Of a DNA stretch of 41,017 nucleotides, positions 1 to 8,659 are shown piece by piece (position 1 is the first letter of the stretch; each line of letters begins with the position of its first letter). Position numbers and translations under genes: made by a program. A model generated the notes under the pieces. The model did no database searches. It saw only the letters and a program-made list of their open reading frames with translations, and had not been told where the DNA came from. The stretch is from an uncultured Phascolarctobacterium sp. (GTDB lineage Bacteria; Bacillota; Negativicutes; Acidaminococcales; Acidaminococcaceae), in the NCBI GenBank assembly GCA_958448515.1, contig CAUDEF010000018.1, positions 1 to 41,017 of the forward strand, in the 5' to 3' direction.

Positions 1-625
1 ACCTCATTTCATAATTACAGGTAAATCTGTCTAAGTGCAGATAAAAGTTATGGTATATTTCTTTAGTAATATATGCTTCACGAACCTTTGCTTTAATCTG
101 GTCCGGACTGTCATAGATGCAGACTTTGGCTTTAGGGAACTTTTCGTTGATGTAGCCCGTAACTTCCTTGAAGCTGTCAAAGTATTCTGTTTCATAACAC
201 TCTTCAATGCAGTAGTCGATGCGGTATTTATCTGTAAAGAACAGTCCGTCAACGTCAGTGTTAACGAAGATGCAGGAACCAGGTTCTTCTGCTACATAGA
301 CAAGACTGATTTTATTATCGTATTTGTCCTGCAGAAGCTGGAAGAAGCTTGTCATGTTAGGCTGCCATGCTGATTCAGTTTCAGCTTTAAAAGCATAATA
401 CCCACATCTTTTGTCTGTAAGCTCAAATTCCATGTAGGAAAGGTAATCTCTCCTGTCAGATATTTTCTCTGCATCTTCCTTGCTGTAGCCGTGTTTTAAA
501 AGAATTTCATATACACTTTTGCTCTTGCTGTTTTCAAAGACATCAAGCATGATGTTATGCAGGTTTTGTAATAAGTTTTTATCACTGCTGTAGAAAGCAA
601 TGTTATTGCTGCAATAGTTTGCCAT
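1..625 (-). CDS. Api92/YubB-like ferredoxin-fold protein, partial (C-terminus beyond window)
   Basis: An open frame starts at ATG 625–623 and runs off the left edge, giving at least 208 residues. The start follows AAGGAG with good spacing. The N-terminus MANYCSNNIAFYS resembles the 'NWCxN' opening of Api92/YubB (DUF1281-type) proteins, and a later SAWQPN segment resembles their 'TAWSPP' motif. These proteins are common on phages, plasmids and integrated elements, and their function is not settled. The gene lies downstream of the DUF932 gene, separated by a terminator hairpin, so it may depend on read-through. The family call rests on two short motifs. The frame is not interrupted within the window. 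Confidence 0.6.
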   Translation of the reverse strand, partial: MANYCSNNIAFYSSDKNLLQNLHNIMLDVFENSKSKSVYEILLKHGYSKEDAEKISDRRDYLSYMEFELTDKRCGYYAFKAETESAWQPNMTSFFQLLQDKYDNKISLVYVAEEPGSCIFVNTDVDGLFFTDKYRIDYCIEECYETEYFDSFKEVTGYINEKFPKAKVCIYDSPDQIKAKVREAYITKEIYHNFYLHLDRFTCNYEMR

Positions 626-651
626 GGCAAAATCTCCTTTCAAGATAAAAG

Positions 652-682
652 AAAAAGGCATAGCCTTTGTTGGTTATGCCTT
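652..682 (-). terminator. Terminator after the DUF932 gene
   Basis: On the minus strand AAGGCATAACC and GGCTATGCCTT form an 11-bp stem with one A·C mismatch and a 6-nt loop, followed by TTTTTCTTTT. It lies about 65 bp past the DUF932 stop codon. Confidence 0.7.
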
Positions 683-746
683 CATTTCAATTTTTTCATT
701 CGTTCTTTTAAACATATTGTATTTGCTGTAGCAATGGTTATTATGC

Positions 747-1826
747 CTATGCTGTTTTGGGCAGGAGAATTATATTTCTCTTGCTTACAGCTTCAACTCC
801 TTCATCAAGTAGAGTACCGCCGATACGTTCAAGTTCTGTAGCTCTGTTGTAGTCGGATGCGTCCTGTGAGCTTCTTGTTACTGCATTAACAAGTCCGAAG
901 TGAGAATAATCATTACCCATGATGAAATGGCGCAGGATAGAGGCACGCTCCAGCTTACTCAAGACATATCTGTCACCAAGTACTTCTACGGTCTGCACCG
1001 GATTTTCACCGGTCTTGATGCTCATGGCTGTACGCATTTTATCTACAGTAAGATTAAATTTAGCTTCATCTACGGCTGCACTGACAATGTCCTGTACTTT
1101 CATAAAGTAGGCTTTATCATCTGCTGCTAAAGTAGCATCACTGTAAAGTTCATAGGCATTATCGGTATCTTCTACCTGTTTGCCCGTATGATATTTCTTA
1201 TGGGCAAGGTCTTTAGAAATCATACCGTTCTTGCAGACAAGCCTGTAAACCAAAGGCTCTACCTTTAAGGCTCCTAAGCCTATTTCACTGTTGGAAATTA
1301 CAAAGCCTGCCTGCACAACATCACCGGGAACAATTTCTGCTTTCATGGTTTTGTTGATTACTTTAAGATACAGGTGGGTTTCAGTAATATCGCAGCTGAT
1401 AATCTCACAGCCTTTCATTTCGGCAATAACTGGCAGTACATGGTCTACCAGTTCCAGATTATCCAGTCTGCGGTAACGGTCGCTGAGAAAGGCTCTCAGC
1501 TTTCCATCTAAGGTTCTCAGCATCCTGCGCTCAGGATTCTGCATAAGCCAGCCGTTAACATTCTTGTCTAAAAGCTCTGGGTAATCTGTACGCATGCGCT
1601 CATAATACTTATATGGGATATTAAGGCGGTCGGCAATCTGACGATGAGCAATGTCTGTAATACGGTAGCTTAAAATATCCTCTCCTGTAGAAACACTAAG
1701 CATACTTACTCCGTTGATACTGCTGATGTTGATACTTCTGGTATCGGCTATCAAGTCCTTTCTTGCCTCACGCTGACGTTCCAGCTCTCCATAAAGATTT
1801 TGAATAGTTTTGATTCCTTGTTTCAT
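747..1826 (-). CDS. DUF932 domain protein (phage/plasmid-like)
   Basis: A 359-residue protein that matches the DUF932 / phage-plasmid-like family in length and style. It has a conserved middle (residues about 85–215) with the NPERRMLRTLDGKLRAFLSD segment and a downstream LVCKNGM segment. The biochemical role of the family is unknown, but its members are typical cargo of plasmids and integrated elements. The start has a strong AGGAGG box 7–8 nt upstream. The gene is preceded by an approximately 200-nt leader with three hairpins, described separately. It fits the accessory character of the left arm. No frameshift or truncation is seen. Confidence 0.8.
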   Translation of the reverse strand: MKQGIKTIQNLYGELERQREARKDLIADTRSINISSINGVSMLSVSTGEDILSYRITDIAHRQIADRLNIPYKYYERMRTDYPELLDKNVNGWLMQNPERRMLRTLDGKLRAFLSDRYRRLDNLELVDHVLPVIAEMKGCEIISCDITETHLYLKVINKTMKAEIVPGDVVQAGFVISNSEIGLGALKVEPLVYRLVCKNGMISKDLAHKKYHTGKQVEDTDNAYELYSDATLAADDKAYFMKVQDIVSAAVDEAKFNLTVDKMRTAMSIKTGENPVQTVEVLGDRYVLSKLERASILRHFIMGNDYSHFGLVNAVTRSSQDASDYNRATELERIGGTLLDEGVEAVSKRNIILLPKTA

Positions 1827-1860
1827 AATTGATTCCTCCTAAGATTGATATAGATTTTAA

Positions 1861-2030
1861 TTGTATATATAAATAACAGCAGCCCAGTGCAAGGCTGCTG
1901 TTAGGATTTTAGACATAGAAAAAGCCCAGATACATTTAAGTATCTGGGCTAAACTGTATGTTCCTATGATCCTTTGCAAGGGCAATCCTATATATTAGGA
2001 TGCTTGCAAGTTATTCATATTTATAATATA
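1861..2030 (-). promoter_or_regulatory. Structured leader upstream of the DUF932 gene
   Basis: Read on the minus strand, this stretch contains three structures in series. First, TTGCAAG copies at 2004–2010 and 1974–1980 can pair and enclose an ATCCTA/TAGGAT hairpin (1985–2001). Second, there is a perfect 11-bp terminator-like stem (1923–1950) with T5. Third, there is a perfect 10-bp stem (1875–1902) just before the ribosome binding site. A weak -10-like TATAAA lies at 2020–2025. It may be an attenuated leader or simply the terminator of the upstream operon plus a 5' UTR. Confidence 0.4.
1918..1950 (-). terminator. Rho-independent terminator downstream of res
   Basis: Perfect 11-bp inverted repeat, AGCCCAGATAC (1923–1933) and GTATCTGGGCT (1940–1950), with a 6-nt loop. 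On the minus strand it is followed by TTTTTCT. It could end the restriction–modification transcript or act as an attenuator in the DUF932 leader. Confidence 0.75.
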
Positions 2031-2103
2031 TGATTTAAAAAGCAAATTTTAGCAAAGCTTATTATTGTTTCATAAAAAAATTCAAAAGATTAGTAATTAT
2101 TTT

Positions 2104-4179
2104 TTACTTGTTAAGTACAAAATTTCTGAATTGGTCAATAGTCAATGTTTCTTCAATACCGTTTTGGTATTTTGTAATTCTCCAAACATCTTCTTTCATT
2201 ATAGGCAAGTAAAAAATATGACCTGTAACAATCGAAGCCTGCTTATAGCACTTCTTTAGTTCTGTGACCTTTGAAATATAAATATTGTTATCAAAGCCAA
2301 ACGAAGCAGATTGATTTACACTTTTTACTTCAAAGATGTGTATTCTTCCAAACTTATCTTTCATTACAAAATCAGGGTATGAAGAATGCACTGCTCCAAG
2401 ATAATATTCAAATTTGATTCCTGATTCTGGAACAAAGTTTTTGCCCCAAAGGAACACTTCTTTTTCATTAATTACAGTATCTTTTTCTATTTCACCAAAC
2501 AAATTCTTTTGCCCAGCCATTTCATTCTTTTTGCGTTTTCCTGTAACAACTGATGCTATCGAAGAAGCAGATATATCTTTTAATACATCAGCCCAATCTT
2601 TCTCTGCTTCACTATCAAACGAAAATTTTTCAGCACCATCTCTGCGTTTCCACACCCAATTACTAATATTCACATATTTATCTGTAACTGAATAATAACT
2701 TGAGTCTGAAAATGATTCCTCGCTACCTAAAACCATACTTTGAGAATAATCACACATATATTTTCTACTTTCTTTTGCAATGTCCTGTGCGTGTTCGGAT
2801 ACAAGCCACCATTTGCTGTAATCAGTAGCATAATCGTAAATCATATCCTTAACAGTATAATCAATAGATTTCAGTTGACGATTAATTTCAAAAATACTTT
2901 TGTGTGCAAGAATAGGCTTTTGGCCACCTAAGAACTTATCTATGTCAAAGTCCTCTTTATCTGACAACGGCTTAATCTTCGTCGTTTTGATACGTATATT
3001 ATTGGTAATATCCTCTTTTTCATCTCGCAACCTTACACTGTAACTTTTACCAATATCATTTTTAGAAACACCCCAAACCCACGCAGTTGTTGCCAGGCTC
3101 TTTGCTTTATCTGAAAGTGTTTCAAAATCAAGTAATCTCGGATTTCTTCGCACTCTGCCGATAACCTGTTCGTCAAGTTGCTTGCTTCGAGAATTTCTTG
3201 CTTGATAGAGCATACAGGCTCTTGGAATATCCCAACCTTCTGATATAACCAACTTAAATATGATTACATCAATACCGCTGAGATTTCCTTTGGCATAATC
3301 TTTCCAACGCTCAACTTTCAGCTTCTTCGCCTTGAATACATCGTTTGTATCACATTCCTTTGAATCGTTTACGATAAGCATCCACTTAAGTTCTGGATTG
3401 TTGTTCAAAGCTGGCAAAATTTCGTTTACAAGTTCCTCATCAGATTTAGCTTTATTTGAAATTTGAATAATCAAACAAGGATTAACTCCCAACAAATTGC
3501 GATAGTCAGTTTTAATCTTTTTGAATTGTTTGATTGCATCTTCTACTGTACAATCATCTTCACCCCAAACAACATGCTTAATCAATCCACATTGCTCTGC
3601 TTCACTGTCCGTAATTTCTACATCGGGATATTGACCTCTTGACAGCTTCGGAGTTGCTGAAAAGTTGATTGTTGCATCAAAGTAGTTCTTGGCAATAGCA
3701 TCAAGATTTGAAGTAGCAATATGACATTCGTCTTTAATCCAAATAATAGTTTTACCTTCGATAAATCTCATTTCAGTCAAAAAATTCACCATAGGTCCCT
3801 GCATTAAGCGTGATCCGTCTTTATACAAATCCCTCGGCAAAAGATAAACATTGAAATCAGATGGAATATGCAAGCGTTCTTCACCTGCAATGTTACTTGT
3901 AATTAAATAAGGATTTAATTGCTTGAAATATTGCTTATCTCGATACTCACAAAATTTTTCATAGTTTTGTACTGCAAGATCACTTTTAGATAATGATGAA
4001 ACAAGAAAAACAATATCTGGGTTGATTTCAATCATTCGATTCATAAAATCAGCCATCATATATGTTTTTCCACTTCCTGTCGGTGCTCTAAAAGTATACG
4101 AATCTTTTCGCGTTGATTTTAGTGTTGCAATAAGCTGTGATACAGCATCATTTTGTAATTCTTGAATTTCCGCAAGCAT
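2104..4179 (-). CDS. res: Type III restriction endonuclease Res subunit (helicase–nuclease)
   Basis: A 691-residue superfamily 2 helicase with a C-terminal nuclease, the restriction subunit of a type III R-M system. It should need the Mod partner and ATP to translocate and cut. Walker A APTGSGKT is at residues 32–39, the DECH box at 150–153, SATP at 174–177, and the motif VI region QVIGRVRRNPR near 338–348. A PD-(D/E)xK-like site follows: FDSEAEKDWADVL near 521, PD at 602–603 and EVK at 617–619. It is shorter than classical Res proteins (about 900–1000 residues). The start follows GGAGG and overlaps the end of mod by 32 bp, so translation is probably coupled. All core motifs are intact. Confidence 0.9.
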   Translation of the reverse strand: MLAEIQELQNDAVSQLIATLKSTRKDSYTFRAPTGSGKTYMMADFMNRMIEINPDIVFLVSSLSKSDLAVQNYEKFCEYRDKQYFKQLNPYLITSNIAGEERLHIPSDFNVYLLPRDLYKDGSRLMQGPMVNFLTEMRFIEGKTIIWIKDECHIATSNLDAIAKNYFDATINFSATPKLSRGQYPDVEITDSEAEQCGLIKHVVWGEDDCTVEDAIKQFKKIKTDYRNLLGVNPCLIIQISNKAKSDEELVNEILPALNNNPELKWMLIVNDSKECDTNDVFKAKKLKVERWKDYAKGNLSGIDVIIFKLVISEGWDIPRACMLYQARNSRSKQLDEQVIGRVRRNPRLLDFETLSDKAKSLATTAWVWGVSKNDIGKSYSVRLRDEKEDITNNIRIKTTKIKPLSDKEDFDIDKFLGGQKPILAHKSIFEINRQLKSIDYTVKDMIYDYATDYSKWWLVSEHAQDIAKESRKYMCDYSQSMVLGSEESFSDSSYYSVTDKYVNISNWVWKRRDGAEKFSFDSEAEKDWADVLKDISASSIASVVTGKRKKNEMAGQKNLFGEIEKDTVINEKEVFLWGKNFVPESGIKFEYYLGAVHSSYPDFVMKDKFGRIHIFEVKSVNQSASFGFDNNIYISKVTELKKCYKQASIVTGHIFYLPIMKEDVWRITKYQNGIEETLTIDQFRNFVLNK

Positions 4180-5719
4180 TTAAATTTTCCTCCAACTGTT
4201 TTTGAGTTGCTTCAAAGTTCTCACACACCCATTCAACTTTTTCTTTTATCGAGGTACATTTTTCTTTTCCGTAAAGAGTTTCATCAATCACATCAAAAGG
4301 AGTTTTGCCTTCTGTTGCTTCAAAATTGGAAACATCAGCTATTTCGTAAACATCAAGGTTATCCTCTAAAGGAGTGTTATCTTTCAGCCACGCAAAATCA
4401 TTTGTCCCGTCATAACAACTACCAGTCATAACTCGCTTTAAGCGTTTACTTGTAACATCATAAGCTATGCCGTTAGGATTGGAATCCGTCACTTCATTAT
4501 TAGTGCAAACAATAAATTCTCTATTACCGTTATCAGCCTTATTAAGTTCAAGAACAGCCTGTCCAGTAGTTCCAGATCCTGCAAAGAAGTCTAATACAAT
4601 TGCAGAAGAATTACTAATCTCAAGGCAACGCTTGATAAGTTCTGTAGGCTTCGGATTGTCAAATATTCCTCTTTGATTAAATATCTTTTCCAATTCCTTA
4701 CTTGCCGCACTGTTTTCTGGCAAATCATTCCATAAAGTATCAATTCTTTTGCCTGCATTTTTTCGTTCATTCCAATAATCCTTGACACGCAAGCTTTCGC
4801 CCTCGAAATACAATCTATTGTCATTTTCTAATGCCTTGATTTTTTTATATGTCATTCTCCACCCCTTTGGAGGACAAGTCCATACTTTGCCTGTATTATC
4901 TACATAATCAAAAGTTGTTTCAGGGCCCGGGTCTTTGGGCTTTTGTAAACTTACAGTTGCATATTTGCCCCTACCATCATTATCATCTTTTGAATACATT
5001 GCTTTTGTAGATTCAGCAAGTTCTTTATAAGTTTCATTAAGAGTATATCTATCAGTTTTTGCATAGAGTAAAATATACTCTGTGTTTACCGTAAATTTAC
5101 CTTTTTCTGTCTTACCACTTGAATTTTTCTTCCATACAAAGGAATTTATAAAACAACGTTCAGTAAATACTTCATCGAAAAGTCCTTTTACATATGCGTG
5201 ATTTTTATCATCTATACTACAAAAAATCAATCCATCTTCACTTAACAACTGCTTCGCAAGTAGTAAACGAGGATACAGCATAGACAGCAAATTATCCCTC
5301 GTAATAGCATTCTCATAATTAGTCTTTGCAAAATCTCCCATCGTATCTTTCCCATAAGGTGGATCAATATAAATGACATCAACAGAGCCTTTATATTCAA
5401 CCAAAAGATTTAGCAATGCAGGATAGTTATCGCCAATAATAAGCTTATGATGCTTTTTACTTGGATCTGTTTCAAAGGAAAGAGCGTCATTTTTCTTAAA
5501 ATATTTGATTGTATCAGACAACTTTTCAAGTCTTTTATCGAAGTGAAAACCTGTTCTCTTATATGTTGTTCCCAGTTCAGTAATCATAATTGCTTCATCA
5601 AGTGAATCAGCTTTTTCGATTAACTTCTTCAAAAGTTCGTAGTTTGTAGGTTCTAAAATTTTATCCTCAACTCGTCTTTTCAATTCGTTGAGTAAATCAG
5701 CTTTACTGGTTGCAAGCAT
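4148..5719 (-). CDS. mod: Type III DNA methyltransferase Mod subunit
   Basis: A 523-residue site-specific DNA methyltransferase. Motif IV DPPY (residues 119–122) precedes the SAM-binding motif I FAGSGTT (379–385), the beta-class order typical of type III Mod enzymes that make N6-methyladenine. Residues between about 200 and 350 probably hold the target recognition region. The start codon directly abuts the TAA of the HTH gene, with AAAGGAGG placed inside that gene's end, so the operon is HTH–mod–res. No simple-sequence repeats suggesting phase variation were seen. The recognition sequence cannot be predicted from this window. Confidence 0.92.
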   Translation of the reverse strand: MLATSKADLLNELKRRVEDKILEPTNYELLKKLIEKADSLDEAIMITELGTTYKRTGFHFDKRLEKLSDTIKYFKKNDALSFETDPSKKHHKLIIGDNYPALLNLLVEYKGSVDVIYIDPPYGKDTMGDFAKTNYENAITRDNLLSMLYPRLLLAKQLLSEDGLIFCSIDDKNHAYVKGLFDEVFTERCFINSFVWKKNSSGKTEKGKFTVNTEYILLYAKTDRYTLNETYKELAESTKAMYSKDDNDGRGKYATVSLQKPKDPGPETTFDYVDNTGKVWTCPPKGWRMTYKKIKALENDNRLYFEGESLRVKDYWNERKNAGKRIDTLWNDLPENSAASKELEKIFNQRGIFDNPKPTELIKRCLEISNSSAIVLDFFAGSGTTGQAVLELNKADNGNREFIVCTNNEVTDSNPNGIAYDVTSKRLKRVMTGSCYDGTNDFAWLKDNTPLEDNLDVYEIADVSNFEATEGKTPFDVIDETLYGKEKCTSIKEKVEWVCENFEATQKQLEENLNACGNSRITK

Positions 5720-5950
5720 TTATTTATCCTCCTTTGGTAAAGTAAGCCAAGCTTCTTCCACTATCTCATAATTCAAATTATTTTCTTCACAAAAAGATTT
5801 TATTGCTTTCATCGCCTTCATATTTGGTCTTGCTTTATTGAGTTCCCAACGATTAACCGTTGACAAAGCAACATTAAGTTTCTGCGCAAAAACTTCTTGT
5901 GTGTAAAAGGCTTTTTGCCTTGTAATTCTAATTGCTTCTCCTAAATCCAT
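5720..5950 (-). CDS. XRE-family HTH regulator of the R-M operon (controller-like)
   Basis: A 76-residue single-domain protein with a classic Cro/C1 helix-turn-helix: EAIRITRQ, TQEVFAQKLNVALSTVNRWE, then KARPNMKAMKAI. I chose the ATG at 5950 because AAGGAGG lies 6 nt upstream. The longer open frame reaching 6172 runs back through a consensus-like promoter and looks non-coding. Its stop codon is immediately followed by the mod ATG. Position and size suggest a controller protein that times R-M expression, but it could simply be a regulator carried along with the element. Confidence 0.8.
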   Translation of the reverse strand: MDLGEAIRITRQKAFYTQEVFAQKLNVALSTVNRWELNKARPNMKAMKAIKSFCEENNLNYEIVEEAWLTLPKEDK

Positions 5951-5978
5951 AAGCAGCCTCCTTGCATAACTTTCCATT

Positions 5979-6007
5979 ATTTTAGCACCAATTAGGCGTT
6001 TTATCAA
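5979..6007 (-). promoter_or_regulatory. Promoter of the HTH–mod–res operon
   Basis: On the minus strand TTGATA (6002–6007) and TAAAAT (5979–5984) are separated by 17 bp. The spacer holds the imperfect palindrome CGCCTAATTGGTGC, a plausible operator for the HTH protein encoded about 30 bp downstream. Confidence 0.65.
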
Positions 6008-6153
6008 TAATATGACCACTTCGACTATACTCACAACTTTATGACACATAGGTATAGCAATATTTTCTTCCAAAAAGGCAGAAATACAATCCACAAAACC
6101 ATAGCCATTGCACATCATCAAAACATTAAGTAGCTTATCGAAAATAAAATTTG

Positions 6154-6186
6154 GCCGTGCTAGTTCAAGCACGGCCTATTTTTTTA
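6154..6186. terminator. Bidirectional terminator downstream of the relaxase gene
   Basis: Perfect 8-bp GC-rich stem GGCCGTGC/GCACGGCC with an 8-nt loop. T7 follows on the plus strand and a T-rich stretch (AAATTTTATTTT) follows on the minus strand. It insulates the mob genes from the R-M operon. Confidence 0.7.
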
Positions 6187-6208
6187 TAATTTAATACGGA
6201 CACTGACT

Positions 6209-6658
6209 TTATCTTACTAGAGCACTCTTAATATCAGCTTCAAGCTGATATTTACTTTTATAATTCATCTGCATTTTATATCCGTCTGCTATTCTTACAG
6301 AGTTAAGAGCATAATGGATATGCAGATTATCCGTGTTGCCATGAACTGCATATGCTACCTGGCATCCGGTATTACTGTAGATAATATCAGCAATTTTATC
6401 AGCTGTTTTTTCTATATTTTCACCAACGACTATCTTTTCTTCTTCCTGTTTACTTAATGCAACTATTAGATGTTTTCCCTGTGAGCCTTTGGTTTTGCAG
6501 TACGCTATTTTGCAAAGCTGCATATCTCTTGCGGCTGCAGCAGGATCAACACCAATAGCATTGTAATATAAAATATTATCGTTATGGCTTTTGCCATCTT
6601 GTATGTAATTTATAAGATTATCCATATTATTTGTACTCTTGATTTTTATAATGGCCAT
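6209..6658 (-). CDS. Short MobA/VirD2-like relaxase (N-terminal domain only)
   Basis: A 149-residue protein resembling the nuclease domain of plasmid relaxases (MobA/VirD2 type). An N-terminal block reads NLINYIQDGKS, and a metal-binding VHGNTDNLHIHYALN has the expected His-rich motif. Relaxases nick oriT and carry the strand to a recipient, but full proteins usually exceed 300 residues. Here the frame stops soon after the His motif, so it is either a C-terminally truncated remnant or a minimal relaxase. The start ATG (6658) follows GAGGTG; a GTG three codons upstream lies in the SD itself. It follows the MobC-like gene by 10 bp. Confidence 0.75.
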   Translation of the reverse strand: MAIIKIKSTNNMDNLINYIQDGKSHNDNILYYNAIGVDPAAAARDMQLCKIAYCKTKGSQGKHLIVALSKQEEEKIVVGENIEKTADKIADIIYSNTGCQVAYAVHGNTDNLHIHYALNSVRIADGYKMQMNYKSKYQLEADIKSALVR

Positions 6659-6668
6659 ACTAAACACC

Positions 6669-7016
6669 TCATTTCAGTAAATCGTACAAATCTTGTTTGC
6701 ACTGTTCAAGTTCCACACGGGAATCTGCTAATTCGTCTTTAACCCTTTCTGATTTTACCTCTGTATTCAGTCTGTTAATACGATTATCAATATCAGCTGC
6801 TTTTACAACAATTTCACGTATTTTTTTAAATGGCTTAATTCTTTTATTCTTTAATAAGTCATTTATAATCTCAGACGTGTTATTACCTGTCATTTCCTTC
6901 TTTTCTAACAACTTTTTATAAGCATCATCATCAAGACGTACTGATATAGTACGTGTCTTAGGTAAACTTCTTTTTGTACTGTTTCTTTTGCATTTATTAT
7001 TAACTTTAGTTTCCAT
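6669..7016 (-). CDS. MobC-like relaxosome accessory protein
   Basis: A 115-residue basic protein. Residues about 20–55 (RTISVRLDDDAYKKLLEKKE, then NTSEIINDLLK) look like a ribbon-helix-helix DNA-binding fold, and the C-terminal half is a charged helical segment. Size, fold and placement directly upstream of the relaxase fit MobC/MbeC-type proteins, which bind oriT and help the relaxase. The start has a GGAGGTTAG-type ribosome binding site. It may also repress the operon, as such proteins often do. An orphan repressor is an alternative, but the neighbour makes the mob role more likely. Confidence 0.65.
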   Translation of the reverse strand: METKVNNKCKRNSTKRSLPKTRTISVRLDDDAYKKLLEKKEMTGNNTSEIINDLLKNKRIKPFKKIREIVVKAADIDNRINRLNTEVKSERVKDELADSRVELEQCKQDLYDLLK

Positions 7017-7020
7017 AACT

Positions 7021-7145
7021 AACCTCCGGTAATTATGTAACCTGTAATCACATGTACTTGTAGCATATAAATAACAAGTAACGTATTTGTATTACAAATT
7101 ACAATTTTCTAAGCTGTAAAAGCTTACTATTTACCGGTATGTTAC
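7021..7145. other. Candidate origin of transfer (oriT)
   Basis: The non-coding DNA just upstream of the mobC–relaxase pair carries two CCGGTA elements (7026–7031 and 7134–7139), each followed by a GTAAC or GTTAC block. It also has a perfect 6-bp hairpin TAAGCT/AGCTTA (7110–7126). Such repeats next to mob genes are usual for oriT regions. No nic site can be assigned. Confidence 0.4.
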
Positions 7146-7190
7146 ATTTATTTTTTATTTTATTTTGATTAAAGTTAATTAACATTTTCA

Positions 7191-7226
7191 TAAAAAATAA
7201 AGGACTAAGGATTTCCCTTAGTCCTT
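7191..7226 (-). terminator. Terminator after the DUF234 ATPase gene
   Basis: Perfect 11-bp stem AAGGACTAAGG/CCTTAGTCCTT with a 5-nt loop (7200–7226). It is followed on the minus strand by TATTTTTTAT. Confidence 0.85.
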
Positions 7227-7229
7227 GTA

Positions 7230-8633
7230 TTAATTTTGTCTGAATAGCTTCATCATCTCAGTATAGGTAATCAGTTCAACATTACCAATCTCCTGTGCTT
7301 TTTCCATGCATTTCTGCGTAAAACCAATTTTGGCAAACAGATAAAGCTGCGCATGGTGATAATTAAACAGATGACTGCGTTCTATGAGCTTATCCAAGAC
7401 GCTTACATCAACTTTTTCATTCGTCCATTTGCATTCACCAAATAAAGCAGTTTCTTTATCCTGCTGGCCCATAATATCTATTTCTGTCTGACTTTTAGTA
7501 CGTGGATCAGTTCCCCACCAACGTCCTAAATCTTTAAAATCTACGTTTAAGCCTCCATTAAGCAGTCTTTTCCATAGATACTGACAGCACACATCTTCAA
7601 ATATCTTACCCATGTAGGTTGATAAATGCGGTTGTATTCTTGTATAGGCAAGGCCTGCTGCTCCTCTAATTATTGCCGAATTATTTTCAGGCACAAATCT
7701 ATACCAGAAACGGAACATATTATCTTCTATGCTGTAGATAGATTTACGAGATGCTTTTTCTCCATAAGGCTGTTCTTTTTTTACAATGCCTAAATCAATG
7801 AGGTTTTTAATATAGGTACTGCATACACTGCTGGTTTCGCCAACCTTGACTGATATTTCTGACATACGTGATGCACCGGACGCAATAACTGTAATTATTG
7901 CATTATATAGTGACGGCTCACGTACTTCTTGCTTGATAAGGTTTTCCGGCTCTTCAAAAAGTACAGAATCAGGATTTAAGAATGTATTTTTTATATTATC
8001 TTCAATGCTCAGTTTATCATTTATCTGCAATAAATACTGCGGTGTTCCGCCTACAAGACCATAGGCGTTCAACATATCTTCATCAGAGAAATTTCTGAAA
8101 TAGCTGCAAAAGTCAGAGAAATCAAAAGGCAGAATTTTCATTTGAGCTGTTCTTCTGCCATATAACGGAGCTTTGTATGCTAAGACATGATCTTCCATGT
8201 ATGACATAGCAGAACCGCATAAGATCAGCATCAGCTTTGATTTATCCTTATACTTGTCGATCAACATCTGCAAAACGGATGCTAAACTTTTAGATGCTCT
8301 TGCTACGTAAGGGTACTCATCTATAGCCAGAATGATACGTTCTTTTTCTGCCAGCTGAAAAACATACTCTAAAGCATCCTGAAAAGAAGCAAAGGAAGTC
8401 TGCACAGCAATACCGTTTTGATATTCCAAAATATTGCTGCTAAAATTAGCCAGGTTCTGCTGTGAATTGCTTTCAACACCCATAAAGTAGATGGCTTTTT
8501 TATCTTTGATGAACTGAGTAATGAGAGCTGTTTTACCAACCCTTCTTCTTCCATAAATAACGGCAAACTCAAATTTATCTGACTGGTATAATCTGTTTAA
8601 AGTATTCATTTCTCTGTTTCTGCCAATAAACAT
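7230..8633 (-). CDS. ATP-binding protein, archaeal-type ATPase with DUF234 C-terminus
   Basis: A 467-residue AAA-type STAND-like ATPase. Walker A is GRRRVGKT (about residues 27–34), and a Walker B-like ILAIDEYPY follows near residue 100. The middle contains a winged-helix-like part (GETSSVCSTYIKNLIDLGIV). The C-terminus ends in a DUF234-type, possibly nuclease-like domain with FGECKWTNEKVDVSVLDKL. Members are widespread in anaerobes and archaea and often lie in variable regions; their role is unproven, with defence or element maintenance suggested by context. I chose ATG 8633, because the upstream in-frame GTG is part of the GAGGTG ribosome binding site. It is transcribed alone from its own promoter. 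Confidence 0.85.
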   Translation of the reverse strand: MFIGRNREMNTLNRLYQSDKFEFAVIYGRRRVGKTALITQFIKDKKAIYFMGVESNSQQNLANFSSNILEYQNGIAVQTSFASFQDALEYVFQLAEKERIILAIDEYPYVARASKSLASVLQMLIDKYKDKSKLMLILCGSAMSYMEDHVLAYKAPLYGRRTAQMKILPFDFSDFCSYFRNFSDEDMLNAYGLVGGTPQYLLQINDKLSIEDNIKNTFLNPDSVLFEEPENLIKQEVREPSLYNAIITVIASGASRMSEISVKVGETSSVCSTYIKNLIDLGIVKKEQPYGEKASRKSIYSIEDNMFRFWYRFVPENNSAIIRGAAGLAYTRIQPHLSTYMGKIFEDVCCQYLWKRLLNGGLNVDFKDLGRWWGTDPRTKSQTEIDIMGQQDKETALFGECKWTNEKVDVSVLDKLIERSHLFNYHHAQLYLFAKIGFTQKCMEKAQEIGNVELITYTEMMKLFRQN

Positions 8634-8659
8634 TTTTATCACCTCATATTATCAATCTC

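Noticed and set aside
5951..6172. Upstream extension of the XRE regulator frame
   Set aside because: It runs through a consensus-like promoter, starts inside a terminator hairpin, and the ATG at 5950 has a strong ribosome binding site.
6154..6177. GC-rich inverted repeat as a possible mobile element end
   Set aside because: T-runs on both sides make it a bidirectional terminator; no transposase is near.
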